This document shows, piece after piece, positions 5,045 through 10,291 of a stretch of 10,291 nt of DNA. The number at the start of each line of letters is the position of its first letter. Position 1 is the stretch's first letter. Position numbers and translations under genes: made by a program. The stretch is from positions 35,631 to 45,921 of the forward strand of contig DCIZ01000160.1 in NCBI GenBank assembly GCA_002317305.1. Reading direction: 5' to 3'. The stretch comes from Campylobacter sp. UBA1713 (GTDB taxonomy: Bacteria; Campylobacterota; Campylobacteria; Campylobacterales; Campylobacteraceae). The notes under the pieces were generated by a model. The model searched no databases. It worked only from the letters and a program-made list of their open reading frames with translations, and was not told the origin of the DNA.

Positions 5045-6448
5045 TTAATTTTTCAACACAAACGCCATCGCCACGCCCTGTCTGTTTATCCAAATGAGCG
5101 GTGAGCGTTTTTCAGCTTTTATCTTTCTGACTTCTTTTTGATATTCGTCTATGCTACTCACCTCTTTTTGATTCACCTGAATGATGACATCGCCCTCTTT
5201 AAAGCCTAGTTTGCTCATCTTTTCGTCCACGTTTGTGATTAAAACGCCACTTATGTCCTTTGGAATCCCAAATTTCTCCCGAAGCTCATCGCTCAAATTT
5301 TGCAAACGCAAACCGTCTAAATTTGTGTTTTCACCGCTAGGCGTGCTAGAGAGTTCGCTTAAAACCAAACTGGCGCTTAAAATTTTTCCGTCTCGTTCAA
5401 ATTTTACCACCACTTTACTCTTTGGCGCAAGCGAGCCTATGAGATTCTTTAAGTCATTTGCGCTTGTTATCTTTTTGCCATTTGCCTCCACTATTAAGTC
5501 GCCTCTTTGGAGCTTTGCAGCAGCAGCAGGCGTATCTTTTTCTACGTTTGTAACCAAAGCGCCTTCGTTGTTTTTGTAGACTTCTTTCTGGTCTTTTGTC
5601 AAATTTGTAATGTTTACGCCTATGTAGCCACGCGTTATCTTGCCGTCAGCTATTAGCTTTTGTGCTATCTCTTTTACCATGTTTGACGGAATGGCAAAAC
5701 CAACGCCGTTTGCACCGCCACTTCGGCTCAAAATGGCAGAATTTATGCCTATTAGCGCACCACGTGAGTCTATGAGCGCGCCACCTGAGTTGCCTGGGTT
5801 TATGCTAGCGTCTGTCTGTATAAAGTCTTCGTATTGGTTTAGCCCTATGTTGTCTTTGTTAAGTGCCGAAATGATGCCGCTTGTTACACTTCCGCCCACG
5901 CCAAAAGGGTTGCCGATGGCAAAGACCACGTCGCCTTCTAGTGCTTTTGAGCTGTCAGCAAAAGCGATGGGTGTAAATTCGCCCTCTATCTTAATGATGG
6001 CAAGGTCGGTTTTTGAGTCTGAACCTACGACTTTTGCGACAAATTCTTTTGAACTCTCGTTTAGCGTTACAGTGATCTCGTCAGCGTCTTCTATGACGTG
6101 GTAGTTTGTAACTATGTAGCCATCTTTTGAGATGATGACGCCGCTGCCGAGCGAGCTCACTTTTTTCTGTTTTTGGCGTGGAACTTTAAAGTTAAACTCA
6201 CCGAAAAAGTCCTGAAAAAACGGGTCGTTAAAAAAGCTACTTATGTCGTTTTTGACCTTTGTCGTCTTTGTAGTGCTAACATTTACCACCGCCTTTTTTG
6301 CCGAAGCTATGGATGAGTGGTAAGAGATGACAGCGTTTGGATTCTCGCCCGGATTTAGCCTCGCTGTCTCGCTTGGTGCGTCTGTAAAGGCTATCTGTGC
6401 GCAAAATGCATATCCTATGACTAAAGTGCTTAAAAGTATTTTTTTCAT
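5045..6448 (-). CDS. htrA: Periplasmic serine protease and chaperone HtrA (DegP/Do family)
   Basis: The 467-residue product degrades or refolds damaged envelope proteins in the periplasm. In Campylobacter and Helicobacter, HtrA is also secreted and can cut E-cadherin. Residues 1-17 look like a Sec signal peptide (MKK, hydrophobic run, cleavage near CAQ). No lipobox fits the cysteine. The trypsin-like domain holds the triad H117 (TNYHV), D148 (KTDLA) and S221 (INPGNSGGAL), with an oxyanion-type GNPFGVGG loop. Two PDZ domains follow, about 272-363 and 378-465. A linker around residues 62-98, rich in phenylalanine and lysine, matches the LA loop. Length and domain order match C. jejuni HtrA. The ATG follows AGGGAG. 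A perfect TATAAT on the minus strand (6484-6479) lies about 30 bases before it. The gene diverges from rseP, another envelope-stress protease. Confidence 0.96.
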   Translation of the reverse strand: MKKILLSTLVIGYAFCAQIAFTDAPSETARLNPGENPNAVISYHSSIASAKKAVVNVSTTKTTKVKNDISSFFNDPFFQDFFGEFNFKVPRQKQKKVSSLGSGVIISKDGYIVTNYHVIEDADEITVTLNESSKEFVAKVVGSDSKTDLAIIKIEGEFTPIAFADSSKALEGDVVFAIGNPFGVGGSVTSGIISALNKDNIGLNQYEDFIQTDASINPGNSGGALIDSRGALIGINSAILSRSGGANGVGFAIPSNMVKEIAQKLIADGKITRGYIGVNITNLTKDQKEVYKNNEGALVTNVEKDTPAAAAKLQRGDLIVEANGKKITSANDLKNLIGSLAPKSKVVVKFERDGKILSASLVLSELSSTPSGENTNLDGLRLQNLSDELREKFGIPKDISGVLITNVDEKMSKLGFKEGDVIIQVNQKEVSSIDEYQKEVRKIKAEKRSPLIWINRQGVAMAFVLKN

Positions 6449-6478
6449 CTTTTGTCTCCCTTTTGTAAGATTTTGCGA

Positions 6479-6484
6479 ATTATA
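6479..6484 (-). promoter_or_regulatory. Probable -10 box of htrA
   Basis: Read on the minus strand this is the perfect consensus TATAAT, 30 bases before the htrA ATG. No convincing -35 is seen, in line with the relaxed -35 of Campylobacter sigma-70 promoters. Confidence 0.65.
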
Positions 6485-6558
6485 ACGCTTTGAAATAAAT
6501 TTAATTTTAACAAAATTTAAAGAAGCGATGATTTAGCAAATTTTAAATGAAAATAGAC

Positions 6559-6564
6559 TAAAAT
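6559..6564 (+). promoter_or_regulatory. Probable -10 box of the rseP-yggS operon
   Basis: TAAAAT lies 32 bases before the TTG start of rseP and upstream of its AAGGAAA ribosome binding site (6585-6591). The 148-bp gap shared with htrA holds both promoters, which point away from each other. Confidence 0.55.
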
Positions 6565-6596
6565 CGACTCAAAATCACAACTTTAAGGAAACAAAT

Positions 6597-7706
6597 TTGA
6601 AAAGTCTATTTTTAGTCTTGGCTGTTTTGGCGTTTGCCTTTTACAGCTACGGCGCACACTTTTTGACGACCATCCTCGTCATATCATTTCTGGTTTTTTT
6701 TCACGAACTCGGGCATTTTAGTGTCGCTAGAATTTTAGGCGTAAATGTGCAGGTTTTTAGCATCGGTTTTGGCGAAAGGCTTTGTGGCTGGCGTTTTGGT
6801 AACACAGAATATAGGCTCAGTGCCATTCCGCTCGGCGGCTACGTTCAGCTAAAAGGACAAAGCGACACAGACCCCGCTCACAAAAATTTTGACCCCGACA
6901 GCTACAACACACTCTCGCCGTTTAAGCGAATTCTCATTCTCTTTGCTGGTCCGTTTTTTAACTTTGTTTTGGCGTTTTTGATCTACCTCGTGCTAGCTTT
7001 TGGCGGTGTCTCAAAGCTTGCGCCCACTGTGGGCGAAATTTTGCCAGAGAGTGCTGCTAGCGGCGTTTTACAAAAGGGCGATGTCGTGCTTTCAGTAGAT
7101 GGCGCTAGTGTAAAAGAGTGGAGCGACATCGGCAAAAATGTCAAACAAAGCGAGATGAAACTAGTGGTAAAACGTGGCAACGAGACGCTAAATTTAAATT
7201 TGACCCCAAAAGTGGGCGAAAGTAAAAACGTCTTTGGCGAGAGTGTAAAAAAACCGCTCATCGGCATCACGCCAAACGGCGACGTGGTAAAAGTGGGCTT
7301 TGATGGCACTGAAACGCTAGCTTTTGCGTGGAGTGAGACAAAAACCGCCGCTACTTTAATAGCCCAAAGCGTCCCAAAACTCATCTTTGGCGACGTGCCT
7401 GTAAAAGAGATGGGTGGCATCGTTGCCATCGCTGACATCACCACAAAAGCGGCAAAAGTCTCGTTTGAAACCGTGCTACTGCTAGCTGCGCTCATCTCTG
7501 TAAATTTGGGCGTGCTGAATCTCTTGCCGTTGCCTGTGCTTGACGGCGGGCACATCGTCTTTAACCTCTACGAGATGCTCTTTCGCCGCGAGGTAAATGA
7601 GCGTGTAAGAGTGGTGCTAACATATGTGTCTATGGCTATTTTGCTGACGTTTATGGTCTTTACGGTGTTTAACGACTTGCTTCGAATAGGAGGCTACTAT
7701 GGTTAG
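6597..7706 (+). CDS. rseP: RIP metalloprotease RseP (site-2 protease family)
   Basis: This zinc protease cuts transmembrane segments within the inner membrane. In E. coli the homologue releases sigma-E by cutting RseA and clears leftover signal peptides. The 369-residue product has HELGH (36-40) in the first helix, a central helix starting at about 113 (RILILFAGPFFNFVLAFLIY), one PDZ domain (about 140-210), a GGIVAIADI stretch near 273-281, and the third zinc ligand D316 in NLLPLPVLDGGH (308-319). It is shorter than the two-PDZ E. coli protein (about 450), which is usual for the epsilon group. The start is TTG, placed five bases after AAGGAAA; the hydrophobic N-terminus begins right there. 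It overlaps yggS by eight bases. The substrate is unknown here, since these bacteria are not known for an RpoE-RseA system. Confidence 0.94.
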   Translation: MKSLFLVLAVLAFAFYSYGAHFLTTILVISFLVFFHELGHFSVARILGVNVQVFSIGFGERLCGWRFGNTEYRLSAIPLGGYVQLKGQSDTDPAHKNFDPDSYNTLSPFKRILILFAGPFFNFVLAFLIYLVLAFGGVSKLAPTVGEILPESAASGVLQKGDVVLSVDGASVKEWSDIGKNVKQSEMKLVVKRGNETLNLNLTPKVGESKNVFGESVKKPLIGITPNGDVVKVGFDGTETLAFAWSETKTAATLIAQSVPKLIFGDVPVKEMGGIVAIADITTKAAKVSFETVLLLAALISVNLGVLNLLPLPVLDGGHIVFNLYEMLFRREVNERVRVVLTYVSMAILLTFMVFTVFNDLLRIGGYYG

Positions 7707-8322
7707 GCTAGGTGAAATTTTGGCGCGTGTGGAAGGGCGGGCACGTATCGTGGCGGTCTCAAAATATATGACAGATGAGCAGGTGGGCGTGCTTTGTGGG
7801 CTTGGGCAGTGCGACTTTGGCGAGAACTATGTGCAAAATTTAGCGAGACGAAGCGAGGCTTTTTCAAATTTAAAATGGCACTTTATAGGGCGTTTGCAAC
7901 GAAATAAAATTCGTCAGCTGGTGGCGGCAAAGCCCGTTTTGTGGCAAAGCTGCGAGAGTGTAGAGACGGCACTAGAAGTGGAGGCTAGACTGGACTACAC
8001 TTTGGAGGTTTTGTTGCAGCTAAATTCGGCGGGCGAGGCGAGCAAACAGGGCTTTTCGGCGGAGGGTGAAGAGGCGGTGGAGGCGTTTTTGCGGTTGCGT
8101 GAAGAGTGTAAGTGGCTGCGACCTGTGGGCGTGATGAGCATCGGTGCTCACACGGACGATGTCGCTTCGGTGAGGCGGAGTTTTGAGGCTAGTTTTTCGG
8201 TTTATGAGCGGCTTGTTAAGCACGGAGCTTCTATTTGTTCGATGGGCATGAGTAGCGACTATGAGCTGGCTTTGGCGTGCGGGTCAAACATGATTCGGGT
8301 AGGCTCGGCAATGTTTGGATAG
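7699..8322 (+). CDS. yggS: PLP-binding homeostasis protein, YggS/PLPBP family
   Basis: Members of this family bind pyridoxal phosphate without a known catalytic activity and keep PLP and amino acid pools in balance. In the 207-residue product the PLP lysine is K22 in RIVAVSK. FGENYVQ (40-46), WHFIGRLQRNK (60-70), GVMSIGA, SMGMSSDYELA (181-191) and IRVGSAMFG (199-207) are the family blocks of this alanine-racemase-like barrel, with the phosphate-binding SMGMS near the end. It is somewhat short against the usual 220-235: the N-terminus starts close to the lysine and the chain ends exactly at MFG, lacking the few residues (often an arginine) that normally follow. The ATG has a perfect AGGAGG (7688-7693) and overlaps the end of rseP by eight bases, so it is coupled to that gene. 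No functional link with RseP is known. Confidence 0.93.
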   Translation: MVRLGEILARVEGRARIVAVSKYMTDEQVGVLCGLGQCDFGENYVQNLARRSEAFSNLKWHFIGRLQRNKIRQLVAAKPVLWQSCESVETALEVEARLDYTLEVLLQLNSAGEASKQGFSAEGEEAVEAFLRLREECKWLRPVGVMSIGAHTDDVASVRRSFEASFSVYERLVKHGASICSMGMSSDYELALACGSNMIRVGSAMFG

Positions 8323-8349
8323 TAAAATTCACAAAAAAGCACAAACCAA

Positions 8350-8423
8350 CGCCGTCATTCTGAGGGAGGCTTTTGCCGACCGAAGAATCCCCTGACTTTT
8401 GAGCGAATGGAATCTACAAATTT
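8350..8423 (+). repeat. Family C half element (left arm)
   Basis: This begins CGCCGTCATTCTGAGGGAGGC, or the same word shortened, and carries the core CGACCGAAGAATCCCC, then TGA and GAGCGAATGGAATCT. It matches the left arm of the full element at 10094-10251 almost base for base for about 70 bp. No right arm follows. It lies 28 bp after the yggS stop. Confidence 0.8.
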
Positions 8424-8443
8424 AAACAAAAACGAATTTTCAC

Positions 8444-8467
8444 AAATTTCCGTTTTCCGAACGCACT
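8444..8467. repeat. Family B fragment
   Basis: CCGTTTTCCGAACGCA is shared with 1541-1556, and ATTTCCGTTTTCCG is like the right arm at 4836-4852. It follows the family C half element, repeating the C-then-B order seen at 1451-1557. Confidence 0.65.
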
Positions 8468-8501
8468 TTGCACTTAAAACCTAAATTTAAGTAAATTTCG
8501 A

Positions 8502-8507
8502 TAGAAT
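8502..8507 (+). promoter_or_regulatory. Probable -10 box of frr
   Basis: TAGAAT is the same box as before hemE, with TTTAAGT upstream (8486-8492). It lies 31 bases before the frr ATG, whose ribosome binding site is AAAAAAGGAAAA. Confidence 0.5.
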
Positions 8508-8538
8508 CCCCCGTTTATCTTATAAAAAAGGAAAATTT

Positions 8539-9096
8539 ATGTTAAGTGAAATTTACGCAAAACAGAAGTCAAGTGGCGACAAAACCCTCGATTCTTTGAA
8601 AAAAGATTTTGGAACTTTGCGAAGTGGCAAGGTCAGCACGGCGGTTTTGGACAACATTTTTGTAGACTATTACGGCTCACAGATGCCAGTGGCACAAGTA
8701 GCAAGCGTAATGGCGACAGATGCCGTTACCATCACCATCACGCCGTGGGAAAAACCGATGCTAAAAACCATCACAAACGCCATAGCGGCGGCAAACATCG
8801 GGGTAAATCCTAACAACGATGGCGAGTGTGTGAAGCTCTTTTTCCCGCCGATGACGACAGAAGACCGCCAAAAAAGCGCCAAAGAGGCAAAGGCGATGGG
8901 CGAAAAGGCAAAGGTGAGTGTAAGGAACATTCGCAAAGATGCAAATGACGAGATAAAAAAACTCGAAAAAGAAAAAAGCATTAGCGAGGACGAGGCAAAA
9001 AAAGGCTATGACGAGGTGCAAAAGATCACAGACGGGCTAACGACAAAGATAGACGAAATGGTAAAAAGCAAAGAGGCGGAGCTGTTGAAGATCTAA
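8539..9096 (+). CDS. frr: Ribosome recycling factor
   Basis: With EF-G, this cytoplasmic protein splits the ribosome after termination so the subunits can be reused. The 185-residue length is exactly that of the family. The sequence shows the expected L-shaped layout. Helices from domain I are at the N-terminus ([17 protein letters not shown] at about 18-34). The small beta domain II is central ([16 protein letters not shown], then [16 protein letters not shown], and [19 protein letters not shown]). The long charged C-terminal helices contain [13 protein letters not shown] and [31 protein letters not shown]28 and the conserved RNIR arginines are present. It has its own ribosome binding site and a probable promoter. 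A toxin-antitoxin remnant follows 22 bp later with a good ribosome binding site, where (from memory) C. jejuni has pyrE, and may be read through from here. Confidence 0.97.
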   Translation: MLSEIYAKQKSSGDKTLDSLKKDFGTLRSGKVSTAVLDNIFVDYYGSQMPVAQVASVMATDAVTITITPWEKPMLKTITNAIAAANIGVNPNNDGECVKLFFPPMTTEDRQKSAKEAKAMGEKAKVSVRNIRKDANDEIKKLEKEKSISEDEAKKGYDEVQKITDGLTTKIDEMVKSKEAELLKI

Positions 9097-9118
9097 ATTT
9101 GACAAAAAGGAGTAAAAC

Positions 9119-9331
9119 ATGACTGCCATAAACATCGCTGTTAAAAACAAAAAGCTCACTGTCGATAAGTTTAAAGCAGAAAAACAAAGAGACTACACAC
9201 TTAAAAAGTCTGTCGGTAGGCGAATTTTGCATGAGCGAGAGACGATGCAAAAACAGTTAAAAGATGGCACTTTGCCTGTTTTTGATAGCACAGAGGATTT
9301 TGTAAAAGCGATTGAAAATGGCGAAATATGA
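9119..9331 (+). CDS. Putative antitoxin of a type II toxin-antitoxin pair
   Basis: This is a 70-residue charged protein with no membrane segment. The first half is lysine-rich. The C-terminus, FDSTEDFVKAIENGEI at 55-70, has the acidic-hydrophobic look of the toxin-binding tails of RelB/DinJ-like and HP0895-like antitoxins. I do not recognise the N-terminal DNA-binding fold. The call leans mainly on the next, overlapping frame, which encodes the end of a RelE/YafQ-like toxin. The ATG follows AAGGAG (9107-9112) by six bases, and the gene starts 22 bp after frr, so it may be co-transcribed with it. It looks complete and translatable even though its partner is broken. It could also be an unrelated small protein. 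Confidence 0.6.
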   Translation: MTAINIAVKNKKLTVDKFKAEKQRDYTLKKSVGRRILHERETMQKQLKDGTLPVFDSTEDFVKAIENGEI

Positions 9332-9440
9332 GCGTGATTGTCATGTAAAGCCAAATTTAGTTTTGATATATGAGTTAAACAAAAATATTTTGATGCTAAA
9401 TGCAGTCGAAATAGGCTCGCATGCAAAACTTTTTCGTTAG
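9318..9440 (+). pseudogene. C-terminal remnant of a RelE/YafQ-like mRNA interferase toxin
   Basis: This 40-codon frame overlaps the antitoxin end by 14 bases. It reads KYERDCHVKPNLVLIYEL, then AVEIGSHAKLFR, which lines up with the last part of YafQ (YRDAHVEPDWILIYKL ... GTHAALFG). The histidine in DCHVKP and the final GSH histidine correspond to YafQ catalytic residues H63 and H87. The N-terminal ~50 residues, holding the first helices and another catalytic histidine, are missing, and only four codons precede the ATG before a stop in this frame. It is therefore a deletion remnant, and toxin activity is not expected. A real short protein cannot be excluded because the frame has an ATG and a natural stop. 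Confidence 0.75.
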
Positions 9441-9496
9441 ATGGCGACTTTAAAAACTTTAACCCGCACTTAATTTTAAAGACGTCCTAAATTTTA
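9428..9496 (+). pseudogene. Possible PIN-domain (VapC-like) C-terminal remnant
   Basis: The frame reading TFSLDGDFKNFNPHLILKTS and then stop resembles the end of PIN-domain toxins, where a strand with T-x-D-x-D-F carries the last acidic residues and a short hydrophobic strand follows. It has no start codon and overlaps the tail of the YafQ-like remnant in another frame. The stretch is short, so chance likeness is quite possible. Confidence 0.3.
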
Positions 9497-9539
9497 GCCT
9501 AAAAAAACAGCACCAAAAACAAAAAAAAGGAAAAGCAAA

Positions 9540-9953
9540 ATGGCAAAACAAAAAGGCATTCCAGCGCCCGTAGTCTCGCGTGTAAAGGCGTTTGTGGTAG
9601 ATATGTTTCTCATCGCCGCGCCACTTCTCTACCTCGTTACATACGTCTTTTTAAACGGCAAAGAAGATTTTCAGGGCTCGCAAATTGCCATTAGTGGCGT
9701 TTGGCTCGTTTTTGGGCTAGTTTTGACAGCGTTTTTTGCCGTAAAAGCACAAAGTCCCGGCTACAAGTCGCAAGGAATTTACGCCATCACACTCGCTGGA
9801 AAAAAGGCAACCGCCCTCACCTACTTCGCTCGCTACCTGCTTTTTGTCCTGCTTTTCATCTTTGGCGGCTCGCTAGTTGCGTGCTTTCGTAAAGACAAAC
9901 GAGCCCTTCATGACATCTTGACTGGCACGACGGTCGTCATGAAAAAAGAGTAA
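9540..9953 (+). CDS. RDD-family membrane protein
   Basis: This 137-residue integral membrane protein of the RDD family has a poorly known function; some members have been linked to ion exchange or stress. The naming residues are visible: R14 and D21 in SRVKAFVVDM at the start of the first helix. Hydrophobic helices lie at about 16-38, 50-68 and 98-115, the last pair separated by a basic loop (KAQSPGYKSQGIYAITLAGKKATALTYFARY, broken here only for reading). The family C-terminus FRKDKRALHDILTGTTVV is clear. The ATG follows AAGGAAAA. The 100 bp upstream hold no obvious promoter, so it may be read from frr through the toxin-antitoxin remnant. As I recall it, C. jejuni has frr, pyrE and then an RDD-type gene, so its place here would be the ancestral one. 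It appears complete. Confidence 0.85.
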   Translation: MAKQKGIPAPVVSRVKAFVVDMFLIAAPLLYLVTYVFLNGKEDFQGSQIAISGVWLVFGLVLTAFFAVKAQSPGYKSQGIYAITLAGKKATALTYFARYLLFVLLFIFGGSLVACFRKDKRALHDILTGTTVVMKKE

Positions 9954-10005
9954 AAAGCGTATGCAAAATTCCCCGCCTTGCTATATCAAAAAAGCAAAAA
10001 CAAAC

Positions 10006-10050
10006 CGCCGTCATTCTGATGCTGGATGTACGACCGAAGAATCCCCGCCT
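10006..10050 (+). repeat. Family C short or internally altered half element
   Basis: It begins CGCCGTCATTCTGA and contains CGACCGAAGAATCCCC, as in the other family C copies, but the bases between these blocks (TGCTGGATGTA) differ from the usual GGGAGGCxxxxGC. The two blocks are thus conserved while the spacer is not. Confidence 0.7.
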
Positions 10051-10093
10051 GGCGATGGCGAAAATTAGTCAAAATTTCGACAAATTCGAACAA

Positions 10094-10251
10094 CGCCGTC
10101 ATTCTGAGGGAGGCGTAAGCCGACCGAAGAATCCCCTGAAATTTGAGCGAGTAGAATCTTTTAAATTTACAAAAAAGCAAATTTGTAGATTCTACTCACT
10201 AAAAAGGCGGGGGATTCTTCGGTCGCTAATGCTCCCTTGCGAATGACGGCG
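10094..10251. repeat. Family C full element, 158-bp imperfect palindrome
   Basis: The ends CGCCGTCATTC and GAATGACGGCG are exact inverses. Inside them, CGACCGAAGAATCCCC (left) and GGGGATTCTTCGGTCG (right) are exact inverses, as are GAGTAGAATCT (left) and AGATTCTACTC (right). An AT-rich centre of about 25 bp (10160-10185) separates the arms. It looks like a miniature foldback element, or a sequence that makes a long RNA hairpin. No open reading frame of note lies inside. Confidence 0.85.
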
Positions 10252-10256
10252 GTACC

Positions 10257-10291
10257 AGAAAACGGAATACGGAAAACAGAAAACGGAATTT
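10257..10291. repeat. Family B tract running off the window
   Basis: Units AAAACGGAAT, ACGGAAAAC and AAAACGGAATTT occur in tandem. This matches the left arms at 1388-1412 and 1488-1503, and an inverted right arm would be expected beyond the window. Confidence 0.7.

Larger units (their letters stand above)
9954..10291. other. Gene-free 3' region made up of repeats
   Basis: After the RDD gene there is no credible coding sequence to the end of the window. Most of the length is explained by family C elements (10006-10050 and 10094-10251) and a family B tract (10257-10291). Short open frames here run through the palindromes and lack ribosome binding sites. Confidence 0.75.

Noticed and set aside
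6400..6448. HtrA as a lipoprotein because of a cysteine near the signal peptide end
   Set aside because: The residues before the cysteine (Y-A-F-C) do not fit a lipobox, while a normal signal peptidase I site fits, as in other Campylobacter HtrA proteins.
9986..10246. Open frames of 64-75 codons in the 3' repeat region
   Set aside because: Both strands stay open because of the family C palindrome itself. There is no ribosome binding site and the translation just repeats the element.

Overview
The window reads as chromosomal core DNA of an epsilonproteobacterium, most likely a Campylobacter of the oral, moderate-GC kind (C. rectus/showae/curvus/gracilis type). The basis is the protein makeup (an HtrA with two PDZ domains very like the Campylobacter enzyme, a short RseP with one PDZ), A-rich ribosome binding sites of the form AAAAAGGAAAA, TAAAAT/TAGAAT -10 boxes usually without a clear -35, and the abundance of the word AAATTT. 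The species is an inference.

Layout. A partial repeat and the hemE promoter open the window, followed by hemE (+). About 500 bp of nested foldback repeats come next, then tRNA-Asn (GTT), dgkA (-), tRNA-Arg (CCT), and a tight uraA-tsaD pair (+). A repeat-filled gap separates tsaD from the convergent htrA (-). htrA diverges from rseP (+), which overlaps yggS. A repeat-bearing gap leads to frr, a degraded toxin-antitoxin locus and an RDD-family membrane protein gene. The last ~340 bp are repeats only.

Function. The genes are housekeeping: heme synthesis (hemE), membrane lipid recycling (dgkA), uracil uptake (uraA), tRNA t6A modification (tsaD), envelope protein quality control (htrA, rseP), PLP homeostasis (yggS) and ribosome recycling (frr).

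The unusual content lies between the genes. Three families of foldback elements occupy nearly every gap at a gene 3' end. Family A is a module of three hairpins in three copies; its central stem differs between copies by compensating changes while the loop is identical. Family B is made of CGGAAAA/TTTTCCG units folding back on themselves. Family C is a ~158 bp imperfect palindrome around CGACCGAAGAATCCCC, also present as half copies. Families A and B are nested, and one A copy is flanked by a 13-bp direct repeat. The other item is the broken toxin-antitoxin locus between frr and the RDD gene, with an intact-looking antitoxin, only the C-terminal ~40 residues of a RelE/YafQ-like toxin, and a possible PIN-domain tail. 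No complete new multi-gene system is visible; the family A element is the best candidate for something undescribed.
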